Shown here: positions 51,394-63,764 of the stretch, piece by piece
How the letters are laid out: every line of letters begins with the position of its first letter
Numbering within the stretch: the first letter of the stretch is position 1
DNA from: Gyrodactylus bullatarudis
Taxonomy: Eukaryota; Platyhelminthes; Monogenea; Gyrodactylidea; Gyrodactylidae
NCBI GenBank assembly: GCA_012064415.1
Contig: SSNU01000469.1
Coordinates: 1-64,000 of the forward strand
DNA length: 64,000 nucleotides
Direction of reading: 5' to 3'
Made by a program: the position numbers and the translations under genes
The notes under the pieces: generated by a model
The model's input: the letters and a program-made list of their open reading frames with translations, nothing else
Told to the model about the DNA's origin: nothing
Database searches by the model: none

Positions 51394-54300
51394 ATGAGTT
51401 TACCTATTACAAAATTTTTGAGCGATAAAGGATCTCTTAATTTTCGTCGTAATGAGGCTAGAAAAAATGTAAATTCAATTTTCTCATATTAACTAAGGCG
51501 ATTCATATTCATAAAGCAGTTAATCAGGAGAATATTCCTATTAAACAAAAACATATTATAGCCATTGTTCAGTATAGTAAGCAGGAAGAGTCATTGCAGC
51601 AATTTTTCGATATAACGAAAAAGATGCCTCTTAACACGAATCCAATTCAATACTGGAAATTTTTAACGATCGTCTATAGATTACTGCATGATACATACCA
51701 AGGGGTAAGTTTTAATAGCCTAGTATATCTTAAGAGCTATAAAGAGGTGATTCGCAATTTCCAACATGTTCTAACTCTACGAGAAATTTGGGTAAATTGA
51801 CATGAAATTTTTAACTCAATTAGAGAACAAAAATAGATGATTTTACTTCGTATGATTTATTCGTTGATTTAATCAAGTCAAAAGTCGGTCTTATAAAAAA
51901 GTTCAATTATATTCCTATGAATTTCACTGGTCAATTTCATCTTTTTATCCCAGGTTATGATCATGATAATGTTAACTTGTGAGTATCTAAAGTTTCACTC
52001 TGAATTTTACTTTGATTCTCCTCCTTCTAGGCTAAGTGTTGTAGAGGGATTGATTCAACACTTAAATGCTATTTCTGTTTTTCTCATGGGAATCTACCAA
52101 TCCACAGTAAATCGTGACTTTATGAACGTAAAAACTAGGTATCAGCCTCTCCTGTTGTGCTGTGTAGATGCTAAAAATCTCTTTAGTAAATGTTTCAACA
52201 TACTAAACTTTATGATGAATAAATGGAGTGAAAACTTTTGCACGAAAATTTTGGAAAACTTTAAGCTCGTTCATAATCACTTGTTAACATTCAATGTGAC
52301 AATAGAAGGACATCCTTTCTTCAAGGAAATGATCGACTTTGAAATTGTTCCGAGAATCTTTCCAGACTTGAAAGAAGAAGGAAAAAAAGATTTCTGTGAT
52401 AAAAACGACTCTGAGCTACTTTGCGATATTGATTCTAATGAATCATTTAATGAAGAAGATGGTCCAGATTTATATCAAACAGTTATCCATGATCCATTCA
52501 ATGATGCTACTTTATGTTATGATCCATTTCAGGTAAGTTTTTTTCTTTCTGATGCCATAGAAATAATTATAAAATACCATGGAAATATTTTTGTTAATTT
52601 TTCTTGTAAATCTATTGATTATTTTTTTGAAATTTAACAAAATTCTCGCAGGAAAAAAATTCTTTCGATGCTACAGCCAAAAAAAATGTGAAAAATAATC
52701 CGTTCGAAGATGATCCTTCAGATTTCGGCACCAAAGAGGAGCCAAAATTCTCTAGTTATTCTGAAAGACCATTTGAAGGAGCAAGTAATGGTACTGATAA
52801 TGGAAAAATCCCTTCGAACAATTCGTCAAGGTAAATAATATTTATTCTCTCAAGCAAAACTTAGACTTGGAAGTTTATTCCAAGAGAAATTCGAAAAAAT
52901 ACAACTCAATCACGATCGGAAAGAAACGGAGGTATGCATACGGTTCCTTTATTCTCTTGTAGTTGAATGATGAAATTCAATTAATCTTGACAAAAAATCG
53001 GATTCTCGAGGAGCAATTGGTTGAGGCTAGAGAAAAGTTGGAATTTGTCCAAAATGTGAGCACTAAAACCTAATCATCCACTTTAAGGAAAATAAATTGT
53101 CACTGGCTAAAGTGAATGAGGAGGTCTTGCAGAAAAAAGTGTTTGAAGAAAAGTTTAAAAAAATGCGTGAAGCCTACATGAGTTTGCGCCAAGATCATAT
53201 ACAAATTTTATCAGTAGTGAGTTTGATTATTAATAATCATCGATTATCAAATGAAATTCGCATACTTCATGATACTTCTTTCAAAAGTGAAAGAGTTCAT
53301 CTTTCTGAGTTTATTACCAAGCATGTACGCGTGAAACAGAATGAGAAATGTATTTTGACACCAGCGTATTTAAATATTGGAATAAAACCTTATTAAAGAT
53401 GGAGTTTTAAAGAAGTCATATCCTTGAATCAAGGATCTTGATTACTAGTTTTGTGTCATTAGACTACATGTCATCTTTAGAGGTTAGAAAAAGAGGATCA
53501 TTTATTCTAAATAAAAGGAGAAATCCAAAATATGTAGAGTGAAAATCAATGTCTTTATCTTCTATAATGATGAACACAGTGTTTATTGAATTTTGAAACT
53601 TCAATCGGTCATACAAGAGACACAAGTTTAATCTAAAACGATCTCTCTACATGCATAATTCTTGCATGGAAAAAAACAAAATGTTTGTTGTTCTAACGTC
53701 TTCTTGTCTTGCCAATAAAAGCACTTGGCTCTCTTCATTGAAGGTGTTAATTTATTAGGATACTTTATCAACTTCATTGCAAGAATTTTGAGAAATTGCC
53801 GGAAGTAACTTTACTAAAACTTTTTACTGACTTTGGCCAATCAAATGCTGATATTTATATTCCTTTAATATATATTAATATATTTGCAGGGCACAACCAA
53901 GTCAAATGTGGAGGTAATTAATCAACTTTAATTTGAACTCTTGACAAATTCAAGATTATTGATCATTAAATTCCTCCCTAATTAGCTGGATGATCTTCAT
54001 CAACAATTGATTAACGAAAAAGAGAATGTAAGAAAGTTGAATGAAGAGCTTACAGAGTGGAACATCAAATCCGTCACATGGAAGAATGAAAAGGAATCGG
54101 AAATGATTTTACTCGAACAACAGTATAAAGTTAAAGTTAGTAATTCATAATTTATTCTGTAATGACATGTTAGTCATAATTTTACATGATGACACTGTAT
54201 TAGTAATAGTTGTTTATTACTTTGACAGTAGGTTTCTACAGGTTTCATACAAATCAACATATAAATGAAATGAATAGGTCATTTTCACAGACAAGAGTGG

Positions 54301-57300
54301 GTGAAAAATTGATTGATTAACAACATTTCTTGAGATAAAATTAAAATCTCTGTATGAATTAAGACGAAAAGCTCCCTGAAAATTTTTGTTCACTGAACAA
54401 CTACTTGGCTCAAATTTATGAATTAGAATTAAACGAGACCCCTATCTAAAGTTAGTTGAAGTGAAGATGTGAATTCTCTATTTTCACAAAAAAGCTCAAT
54501 ATTTTTCTACTGATAGCCAGGAAAATATTCGGATTCCACGATGAAATGAGCCCATGATTTGTTGAAATAAAAAAAATTTTTTGAAAAACTTTAATCTTGC
54601 CAAAATTTGGCTTTTCTACGAATTCTGAAAAGCACTTTTACAACCTTTTTTAGAATTGTAAATGCTATTTTCTCGAAAAGTTTTTCATGTTATCCAATAC
54701 TAGACTAAATCTCCTCAAAAGTATTATTCTCCCACACTTTTATGTCCTATTCCTCAATAAACATGCAAGGGGATAAAAAGAATTCAATTCATTTACTTTC
54801 GTGCTTGTCTGAGCCCTTACTCGTATAAAAACCTTGTATAAATAGAAAAAATGTATCCTTTAAGGCTGAGAAGAATACCACCACCAGCATCACTTTTCAG
54901 TAAAAAAAGAGCCGATTCGATTTCCCACAATGATGACAAGTTTTTGTGAACTTCTTTGGTCAAATTCGAATTTTTCTTCCATCAAAGATTCGAAATACCA
55001 GTGTTGAGTTGCTTTAAATCTTCGAAATCGATAAAGATTTGAAAAAGAGGGAAATTTTTTATGTCAATTTCTAGATTCGTAGAAAATCCTAATGTTGGCC
55101 AGATTCATGTTTTCCAGAAATTTATTTGTCAACAAATCATGGAATTCGAAAAATGAATATATTCCTGCCCATCAGGAGGAAAATATTGATTGAGTAAATT
55201 TTCATCTTCACGTTGACTAGCTTTAGCCTGTAGTTTGAAAATAGAAAAACTAATTAAACTCTTTTCTTAATCGAATAGTATCAAGAACTCGAAGATTTTA
55301 TGATCAAAAGAGCATGTCGTAACAGCATCGAAGAGATTAGCGCCATGATCAAGATTACTAATGCTGCAAGCCAAAACTCAACTGTTTTTATTTTTGACCA
55401 ATATGAAAACCAGAACCTTATCCAAAACAAAATAAGTAAATTAAACAAGAGAAAATGTATTTTCAAGCTAGAATATGATTATTTCTATTTTGGAAAATAG
55501 ATTCTTTATTGCCAAGGATAGAGAGCACTTTGGTTCTGCTGGACTTAATCGAAAGTATTACATCAGAATATATTTTTACTGAAGATAGTAAGTATTATTT
55601 TTTTATTGTAAAATTATAAGAATCGCTTAAACAACAAAATACAGAAAATGGTATGAATGTAGCAATGTGAAATCGACAAGAAAAGACTGTCTAATGATTT
55701 AGAGCCTATTCTTAAACTGTATATTTTATCTTGATTTATAATTCATTCATTTATAAATAGATATACTCATTAGGGGTGGTTCACAAAAATCAAAAAATAA
55801 TAACTTTGAGGTGCTTGGCATATCATTTGAAAGATAATTTAATGTTGATTTTATTGGTACTCTCTTTTATTGTATTACTCTTATCATTCTAGCATGAAAA
55901 AACCTGTGATATAATAGTACAAACTGACTGAATTTGGTACCATGAGTATTACTCATTAGTAATTCGTTCATGCCATTTTTTTACGAATGAATAATCAGTT
56001 TCTGAATTCATCCCTAAACAAGTGGTATTTATGACATGTGATCTTTAACCTTTATTATGAGTAAACAATTTCATGTAAACTTTCTTTCAGTGGGTCAGAT
56101 TTTTGATCCGTGTGATATTTAATAAGGGGTTATTTAGGGAAATAACTTGTGGCTGACAGGGGTATTTTGAAAAATGCCATGAAATTTTTAAATTTTTTTC
56201 TAAATCTATCTTGATGTAAGTTTGCTTAGTTTTCGAGAATTCGATACCTTAATGGCCCAAATTCGACTCAAAAACTCCTCTGTGGCTGATAGAAAATCGA
56301 TCCTTCAAATTGGGCAGAACATGCTTTTCCTAAGTGCCGCTATGCACAAATAAATGAGCCATACACAGATTATTTCACAAAGATTTTCGACAAGATTCTT
56401 GGGATTGCACGAACCTTGGATGTTTTCCCATCTGTTAACGAGCAACATTTCCGTGTTGGACCTTACGAATAAGGTATCTAGGAACGTTGACATTGGTAAA
56501 AATAAATGCTCGTGTGAATTCGGTGAGCATAACGGAATTCCGTGTGCACATAACATTGCCACTTATATTCATTTATCAAAACTTTTCGAGGATATGGTCG
56601 CGAAACATTTTAAAGTTAATGAAATGATCAAAATGTACGGCAATGAATTGATCTACTGCGACATAAATAAACTCGCGGAAACAGATTTGATAGGTAAAGA
56701 CAAGATCTCTCAGCGAGGACGGCCAAAGAAAAAGAGATTCAGATCTGAGGCAGAAAAAATTTTGCGCAAAATTTATTGAATACACTTGGATCCATTGACT
56801 TTTTCTTGTGTTTTTTTCGTAATCCCTTGAATTGAGAAATCTTGGCAACACGATATCAAGACAAAAACTAAGCAAACTTACATCAAGATAGAGATTTAGA
56901 AAAAAATTTTAAAATTTCATGGCATTTTTCAAAAATATTCCGGTGTGTCACGGCATTTTTCAAAATACCCCAGTCAACCAGTATTATTTCCCCTTAATAA
57001 ATTATTAATCTGAAAATATTATTTTCTTTACAATTAAATTAAATTATAATTTCATGAATAACTCAGATAGAGAGATTGCTGTATAAGAAAAATATTTTAT
57101 TTTAAAGAAAGCCACAGTAGTGAGTATCTTAATCGTCATAAATTCATAAATACCATAATTCAATGCCTAATTCTTAGACCTAGATGAACTCATAATCTCA
57201 CTTGACTGGTTTGGCTCAAGAGTTACTGAACTGGGATTCCATGTTCACGAGTTCACCTGTTTTATTCAGGATAATTCTGTAAACGGTTAGTTTGAAGAAT

Positions 57301-58064
57301 CCATAAATTTATCCTTAATCTCATTTCATCTTAAATTTTAGAAATACTTCGCTTAGACAATAGAATTAGTCAGAATACTCTGCGCTTACTAGAACACTTG
57401 TCAGCTGGAATTTCATTTTGGAATAGTGAAGAGATATTGGGAAACTCAGCGACAATTTTGGATGAATTTACAAATCTTTCAAGGATTATACAGCAGGTCA
57501 AATGTCAAGCATTTTCATATGAAACTATTCAAGTTGAAACAAAAGATCTTGCAAATTATATTAACGTCAATTTAGCAGAAATCGAGAAAAGTATAGAAAC
57601 TTTAGCAACTGATATTGAAAAAGTGAGATTATTTTTGAATCACCTATCACCAATACGTGATTACACTTGGTTTTCATGTGTATTTAAATAGAAAAATCGA
57701 GATGAAAGAACAAGAGATTTTGTCTATTCGTTAGCACTACTTGTTAAAAAGCTCAAAGACCATGAAAAAGGAATAACAAGTGATTCAGTGCAGAAAAAGA
57801 GAATTTATGGCAAAATTCTTGATTCGTTGGTCTATTTAAAAGAAACAGTGAACTTTTTGTAAGTTTATTAAAAATTAATTGATCTAAAGAAAACTGGAGG
57901 AGAAAAGAAATTGGGAAGCTGTATTCATACTTACTAAATTAGTTAATTCCCTTAACGAAGCTGCAATGGTGATAATGAAGAGTGAAAAAGATATAAGCTC
58001 TTATGCTAGCATTATCAGGGAAATTTTAATCGATATACAACAACACATTCAGATATTTAACTAG
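51394..58064 (+). CDS. HIP1/Sla2-family ANTH and coiled-coil endocytic protein
   Basis: HIP1-family proteins link PI(4,5)P2, clathrin and actin during endocytosis. ATG 51394 opens the ANTH domain: IHKAVNQENIPIKQKH, then PIQYWKFLTIVYRLLHDTYQ and YKEVIRNFQHVLTLREIW. A 29-nt intron (51469-51497) splits it. The ANTH tail spans 51830-52480, followed by adaptor-type motifs (DPFND, YDPFQ, NPFEDDP) at 52490-52720. Coiled coil covers 52850-54150, with many micro-introns of about 26-35 nt. Further helical exons are near 55280-55390 and 55507-55585, and the last exons are at 57175-58064. Upstream of the end lies DLANYINVNLAEIEKSIETL, which resembles the helix before the THATCH actin-binding domain. That domain is not visible afterwards. 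A MULE sits in the intron before the last exons. Confidence 0.85.
56126..56993 (+). mobile_element. MULE (Mutator-like) DNA transposon remnant with SWIM zinc finger
   Basis: Terminal inverted repeats of about 85-100 bp are visible. The left has ggggtattttgaaaaatgcc, and cttgatgtaagtttgcttag ends near 56231. The complement of these lies at about 56865-56975. The ends read GGGG...CCCC, and TTAATAA flanks both sides (56119-56125 and 56994-57000), a plausible target duplication. Inside, a frame (56354-56779) encodes CSCEFGEHNGIPCAHNIATY, a SWIM finger (CxC...CxH) typical of MULE transposases, then a basic end (RGRPKKKRFRSEAEK). A frame just upstream holds NWAEHAFPKCRYAQI, resembling the region before SWIM. 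The catalytic core is gone, so it is non-autonomous. Confidence 0.85.
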
Positions 58065-58081
58065 AATTATCAAATATAATA

Positions 58082-58488
58082 TTATTTATCATTATCAATT
58101 ATTTTTAAACAAATATCAGAAAACTCTTGAAATAATGGTTCGCGTAATGCTTTTTCCATAGCGACAGAAGGATTTGGATGGTTGTCCAGAAATGATAAAT
58201 ACTCACATAGATAAGGATTTCTCAGAATGGATTTCAATTCTGAAGAATTTTCTAACTTTTGAAGTAGTTTTTTAGGAACATAATCTTCACATTTTTCACC
58301 TATTTCAATAATAGGTTTTTCAATTTTGACAACAGCCTTGACTTTGGGAAGACATCGAGTAATATGTAAATCGGATTTGAAGCAAGAAACGGAACAACTG
58401 AAATTACAAACAAGATAAATTACTAAGATTGTTCACATTTAGGACAACAGTACTTCTTAAGGTTTTCGCAAAAATCACATTTCTTCAT
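58082..58488 (-). CDS. ZNHIT3: HIT-type zinc finger protein, ZNHIT3-like
   Basis: ZNHIT3 helps assemble box C/D snoRNPs with NUFIP1 in the nucleus. Exon 1 (58424-58488) starts at an ATG giving MKKCDFCENLKKYCCPKCEQ. After a 26-nt intron (58398-58423) the frame resumes with YCSVSCFKSDLHITRC, completing the HIT finger (CxxC, CxxC, CxxxC, HxxxC). The C-terminal helix block LKSILRNPYLCEYLSFLDN, then AMEKALREPLFQEFSDICLK, matches the ZNHIT3 C-terminus. The stop is at 58082, giving 126 residues against 155 in humans. The gene is tail-to-tail with the HIP1-family gene, only 17 bp between stops. Confidence 0.93.
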
Positions 58489-59635
58489 TTGAATTTCATA
58501 ACAATTAAAACAATTAGTTCAAATCAAATTCATGTTTAAGCGGCTACAGTGAACTTCGGATTCCGAAGTCTTCGGAAAATAATTTTCCGAAAATTACTGT
58601 AACTGAAAATCTTTTAATACTGTAATTTGAATATTTTAATATTTTAATTTTCAGTAATTTTTTAACAAAATTGCGTGATTTTGAAATTTACAGTTTTCTA
58701 TAAACAATATGATAAAATTTGTAAGTAATCCAACAAGTAATCATAAAATTTAGATACTGTTTTTTCAATTATTTATTCATCGCGTACGTGAAGTAGTTCC
58801 TTAGTGTAGAATACTCAATAAGCAGTGGTTAAGCACTCTATAGAATGGTTCATTTTCTGCAAATTCAACTCTCATTAAATTGTAATTACTCCCGATAATT
58901 GCATTACCGATTAAAATTCCAGTTTAAGAATAGACTTGAAAGATAACTACCTAATTACTACAAGCAATTTGTAATCAATAAAAAAATTAATCCTTTATCT
59001 AATAAATTTTTTATTAGTTCTCTACTATCTAATTGGTAATTAGCATAACTGCAAACTCCACCCTGCAATAAATTTAGAATAAAACCTTCGTGCTTGATTC
59101 TTAAATTATTTGGTCAGAATAATAATTTAAGGTTTGAATTTCAAACTACAAAACTTTTGTAATAAAAAGTGACTTTAAACAATGATATATTATATTATAT
59201 AATCTTCAAGGCATAAGAGAACAAAAATAGGATTCAACATAAATTTCTCATAAAGTTAATTTTCAACAATTGAATCAGCTCATCTGGTAGGAATCCTGAA
59301 AAAAACGTAATTAGCTATTGAATATTGTTCGTTCATCAATGAGTCAATATTGAAAAATTTATTTGAAAAGATTACCTTCAACTAGAAGCCAGCTCGTTAA
59401 GCAGTGCTCATACAAAATTTGTATGAAAAATCACAAAAAATATTTTAGACAAAAGGAATGACTCACGAATAATAATAAAAACTTTCAGAAATCGAATGAG
59501 TGAAATTATAAAAATACTACAGACACTAAAAATTAATAATGGTACATTAAAATTTTCCAAATTGATTTTAGTATGTAGATTTTTCATGTTGACATACGAT
59601 TTCATAATACATCTATAGTATAGATTCGAGTAGTA
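58489..59635. other. Intergenic, no supported gene
   Basis: About 1.1 kb of AT-rich DNA. A short minus-strand frame (59408-59605) encodes one hydrophobic helix, but composition alone can explain it. Short self-complementary stretches lie at 58553-58610 (ttcggattccgaa; cggaaaataattttccg). No coding signal is convincing. Confidence 0.4.
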
Positions 59636-60415
59636 TTACTCGAGTTTTTGAATAAATAAATCGCGACTCACACATATTATATTCTGACTAGTTGAAGGCA
59701 TAGAGGCTACATCATCTTTGCATCCGGCACATGATAATATAGAATTAGAATTGGGATCTTTGGCTAGGGTAAAATAAATTATTTGTCCAAAGATTTCGTC
59801 AGAAGGTAAAACTAAATTTATTGCACCGATTAGAAAATTATTTTGCTGGAAGTACCTATAACAGTCATCGAAAGAAGGAGTCTCTATGGTAATACCTAAA
59901 TTAATATGTTGTCCTGGGCTTAATGGAGGTATCTTGGGAGTGGTAAAATGTCCAAGTGGTAACCAAAGAGTTTTTTCATTCTCGTTTTTACTCGCTAACG
60001 GTGCAGCATAAGACGATTTTTGTGATTTTAAATAGCAATTTTCAGGCCAGGCACGTATTCCAGAATTTCTTATGCATAATATATGAGTCATATCTTTTGT
60101 GAAGCAAGAATTTGGATTATGAACTATGCAAGCATCGTACCAAGAGAATTCAAAATTTTTATAATATGAACAATTTATCCAGTTACAACATAATGCTGTA
60201 TTTGAGGTTTTCTCCAAAGCGGTAGCTTCAGCCGATATGTCAAAGTAAGTAGATAAGGCCCGATCAAAGTTCCAATCTGATACGTCTAAGCAATATTTGA
60301 TAAATGATCTCGAAACATCTTTGTTAATCTTATTATGGAGCTTTTTTAGAATTTCTTCTTTCTCGGAGGCATGAAGCTGACTCATTTGCTCAGCGAGTTG
60401 TAGATCCAAATCCAT
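59636..60415 (-). CDS. ILRUN (C6orf106)-like UBA and NBR1-type domain protein
   Basis: ILRUN has an N-terminal UBA-like helix bundle and an Ig-like NBR1 (FW) domain and dampens CBP/p300-dependent transcription in mammals. The start chosen is ATG 60415 (MDLDLQLAEQMSQL), which matches the MDVDLDPEL start. Extending upstream would need a TTG. The UBA part contains CLDVSDWNFDRALSTYFDIS. The FW part contains HILCIRNSGIRAWPENCYLK, then LPPLSPGQHINLGI and QIIYFTLAK. Extra cysteines (CCNWINCSYY) lie in the link between them. The C-terminal tail is shorter than the vertebrate disordered tail. Single exon, about 259 residues. Confidence 0.85.
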   Translation of the reverse strand: MDLDLQLAEQMSQLHASEKEEILKKLHNKINKDVSRSFIKYCLDVSDWNFDRALSTYFDISAEATALEKTSNTALCCNWINCSYYKNFEFSWYDACIVHNPNSCFTKDMTHILCIRNSGIRAWPENCYLKSQKSSYAAPLASKNENEKTLWLPLGHFTTPKIPPLSPGQHINLGITIETPSFDDCYRYFQQNNFLIGAINLVLPSDEIFGQIIYFTLAKDPNSNSILSCAGCKDDVASMPSTSQNIICVSRDLFIQKLE

Positions 60416-60572
60416 GATTGGACTTGATAAGTCAACGAGCAAACTATCTTGCTACAAGAAATATTCTAAAATCTTATTTTTCAAGACTGTACAAAAACCA
60501 AGTTTTTAAACTCTCTTCCAAAATAAGAGTTTGTATTTTTCTTTAATATTTGGATTTGGAGAATTTTCAATC
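60416..60572. promoter_or_regulatory. Divergent promoter region ILRUN-like/FAH
   Basis: 157 bp lie between outward-facing ATGs. The region is pyrimidine- and A-rich and has no supported exon. The promoter role is inferred from layout. Confidence 0.5.
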
Positions 60573-61873
60573 ATGTCAACTCAGTGTATCGTTACTGTAC
60601 CTAATGGTTCAGATTTTACCTTGAATAATCTACCTTATGGTGTTTTTTCTAAAAGAAATGAATCAACAAAGCATATAGGTGTTGCAATAGGAGAGCATGT
60701 TCTTGATCTATTTGTAATTGCTTCAATATTTCCTGATGAAAAAGTTAACAAAGCATTTTCACAAGAGACGTTAAACAACTTTATGAGTTTGGGACATCTT
60801 AAATGGAAAGAAGCTAGAGAAGTCATTCGAAAAGTTCTTACGAATCAAATCAAGATTGAAGATGAAAAGAAATCAAAAATGTTGGTTAAGCAATCCGATG
60901 TCAAAATGCATTTACCAGCAAAAATTGGAGACTATACAGATTTTTATTCTTCCATAGATCATGCAACAAATGTAGGAACCATGTTTAGAGGTAAAGATAA
61001 TGCGTTAATGCCAAACTGGAAATGGATTCCTGTTGGATATCATGGTCGAGCTTCCTCTGTCATAATTAGTGGAACTGAAATTCATCGTCCGAAGGGACAA
61101 GTATTACCTCCAAATACAGAGACTCCTATATTTATCCAATCAAAAAGATTAGACATTGAACTCGAAGTAGCTTTTTTTGTCGGACCGGGAAATAAGCTTG
61201 GGGAGCCTATCACTATGGAAAACGCAGATAAACATATTTTTGGTGTAGTCCTCATGAATGATTGGTCTGCGAGAGACATTCAAAAGTGGGAGTATGTTCC
61301 TTTGGGACCTTTTCTCTCAAAAAGCTTTGCAACAACTATCTCTCCTTGGATAGTCACAATGGAGGCTCTTTTGCCCTACGCTGAAGAGAATCCACCACAC
61401 GATTTAGGTTACATCGATTACTTGAAAGAAGATCCGAGTATTCCTTACACTTTCAACGTGAATCTAGAGGTAATTAGAGATCTTCAGTTAATAAGAAAAT
61501 TCTCTCAATAACATTTAATATTTAGGTTGAACTTAAAACTAAAAATGGGAACAAGTCTGTTATTGTAGAATCTAATATGAAATACTTGTATTGGACAATA
61601 AAGCATCAACTTGTTCATCACACTATAAACGGATGCAATTTAAATCCAGGAGATCTTCTTGGATCAGGAACAATATCCGGACCAATTGAAAAATCTTTCG
61701 GATCACTTCTAGAATTAACATGGAACGGAACTAAACCCCTAGAAATTGGGGAAGAGAAGCGGACTTTTGTCGAAGATTATGATGAAATAACTATCAAGGG
61801 TTTCACAAATAAAAACGGATTACCAAAAATTGGTTTTGGTGAATGTTCAGGTCGTATTCTACCGTCGCATTGA
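60573..61873 (+). CDS. FAH: Fumarylacetoacetase
   Basis: This enzyme performs the last step of tyrosine breakdown, splitting fumarylacetoacetate into fumarate and acetoacetate. ATG 60573 gives MSTQCIVTVPNGSDF and then NNLPYGVFSKR, aligning with the family start. The longer frame from 60531 is not needed. Active-site blocks are intact: IGDYTDFYSSIDHATNVG, then PVGYHGRASSV, ELEVAFFVGPGNKLGEP with the metal-binding acids, MNDWSARDIQKWEYVPLGPF, and GSGTISGP. One intron of 56 nt (61470-61525) separates FNVNLE from VELKTK, and the end is FGECSGRILPSH. About 414 residues, the usual length. Confidence 0.98.
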
Positions 61874-62112
61874 AAACAAAAGACAAAAAGTTCTTAGCAA
61901 AATGAAATGTGAAAATTTGACAGACCCTTTTTAATTTCTTCTTGATTGACAATCTAGATGTTTGATTATATTCATTCTTGATATTGATTTATTGTTCAAA
62001 TGATTTTGATTGATGGAGAATCTCTTTTAAAATAAAATAATGAAAATAATGTATTATGAATTCTTTTATTTTTTATTATGCAATATACAATGTGAATGTA
62101 TTTTACAAATGA

Positions 62113-62262
62113 TCAAGATTTGATATTGTCAGAAGAACCCAGGGCATAGCACAGGAAACGTTTATTTTCAACCTTGTAATGAAACTGGTATGCTTTTGAT
62201 CGTAATAAATCTCCTGACCCTTGAATTATACTTTGAGTGAATGGTGCATATTCCAAAAATAC
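62113..62262 (-). CDS. Terminal exon candidate of an unidentified protein
   Basis: After an acceptor (caatatag at 62263) comes an open exon of 49 codons ending at 62113. It contains FLEYAPFTQSIIQGSGDLLR and HYKVENKRFLCYALGSSDN. Composition is that of real exons here, and codon structure is undisturbed. A possible upstream exon near 62393-62480 encodes RPYHPIPLKEYDEYLQKNYF, but the join between the two is not solved. The gene would lie tail-to-tail with FAH, 239 bp away. No family is recognised. Confidence 0.4.
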   Translation of the reverse strand, partial: VFLEYAPFTQSIIQGSGDLLRSKAYQFHYKVENKRFLCYALGSSDNIKS

Positions 62263-63764
62263 CTATATTGTAAAGATGTAATAGAGATGAAAAATCTACT
62301 ATTGATGAAGTATCTGAAAAAAGTTTACTCAAATAAATCATTCAAGTTTCGAAAAATTTCACCTTTAATTCAAACTACTTCCAAGTAAAACTAGAGAAAT
62401 AATTTTTTTGTAGATATTCGTCGTACTCTTTCAGCGGTATCGGATGATAAGGTCGAATAGAAGTTGTAAATTAAAATGAGATTTTTGACAGTAAAATATC
62501 TTTTTAACTGAAAATGAATAATATGGAGAATTCTCAGAATTGTAAAGTATGGAGTTAAAAAACCAAGAGTTGACAACCCTCACTACATTTTGACATCTCT
62601 CTGTCCCTAGGGTGCCTAATTAAAGATTCCAGAATTATCTTGGATTAAAAGTTAAACTTAACTCCAAAGATCATATCTCTCATCTTTTAAATAGCCTTAG
62701 ATTTGTAATCGATTCTACACAAAAAGTTGAAACTATTCAATCCTTCTCTCAAACATTCCTTCCCTAACCTGCAGAGTTTATAGGTTAACTTCCAACAAAT
62801 TAAGAAACTTATTACAAATAAATATTAACAACAAAATAATCAAATTATAAAAGTGTAATTGGAGAGTATCTTTTCTGGATAGCTCCTAATTTTGATAAAA
62901 ACCACAAATTTTTGTTCTGTTTTAAATCAATAGAGAATAGCTTAAAACCAAGTACTATGTATGTTTTCTTGATATTTTTAAAAGAAGATTTAATAAATAA
63001 GAAGCCTCATTAATTATTTAATTATTGGGCAATTTATGGATTTTACAAAAGTCTCAATTTTTTCAAGAACTAGAATATGATAGAGATTTTATCAAATCTA
63101 TACTATGAGCCCCACTTCTTCCAATTGAAGGAAATAAACCATATTTTTAGCAGCAAATTTTCATACATTTCGAGTGTTGAGAAATAAAAACTTGGAGAAT
63201 CAAAATCAGAAAAAGATAGCAATGATCAACATTCAATTTTCTACACACCAGCTATTTTCAGCAGACTTGGGGTTTAAGAATTTTCAAGCAGTAAAAATGA
63301 TCAAGAAATCAAAATTTGACTCCTTAGACAAGATTAAGCAAATTTGGTTATCTTAGTGGAACTTTGATCCTCATACCTTTTTATGCTAAAAAAATAAAAA
63401 TCTACAGCTTGAATTTCGGGAAAATTGAAAATTTGATGTCAAATCGAAATAGGAAAAATGACCATATTTTTCAGGAAATCAATATTTCTTCAATCAATAA
63501 AAGTGGGCTGAATGTCAAAAAATTGGGGATGAAAAAATTGAGTTCTTTGTAAAAATTCCTGGTTTAATAAAATTGTTTTAATGAATTGTTTTGAATGAAA
63601 ATTGTAAAAAAATTTCTCTTGAGCAATTCCAATTGATGAAAAACCAAAAAACTTTTCTGGTAGGTAGAAAAGAAAAATTAAAAATCAATTGGGCCATGGT
63701 AGTTCTAAATTGTGTGTATAGTTCTTTTGGATACATAGACTTGGATCTTCCTTCATGATATAAA
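62263..63764. other. AT-rich region, mostly no gene
   Basis: Apart from the possible exon near 62393-62480, I see no supported gene. Frames at 63174-63552 are Lys/Asn/Ile-rich, as expected from base composition, and have no family features. Confidence 0.4.

Noticed and set aside
60416..60442. Upstream extension of the ILRUN-like protein
   Set aside because: It would need TTG as start codon. ATG 60415 matches the conserved family N-terminus.
63174..63552. Two Lys/Asn-rich frames in the terminal region
   Set aside because: Typical of A-rich non-coding sequence; no recognisable domain.
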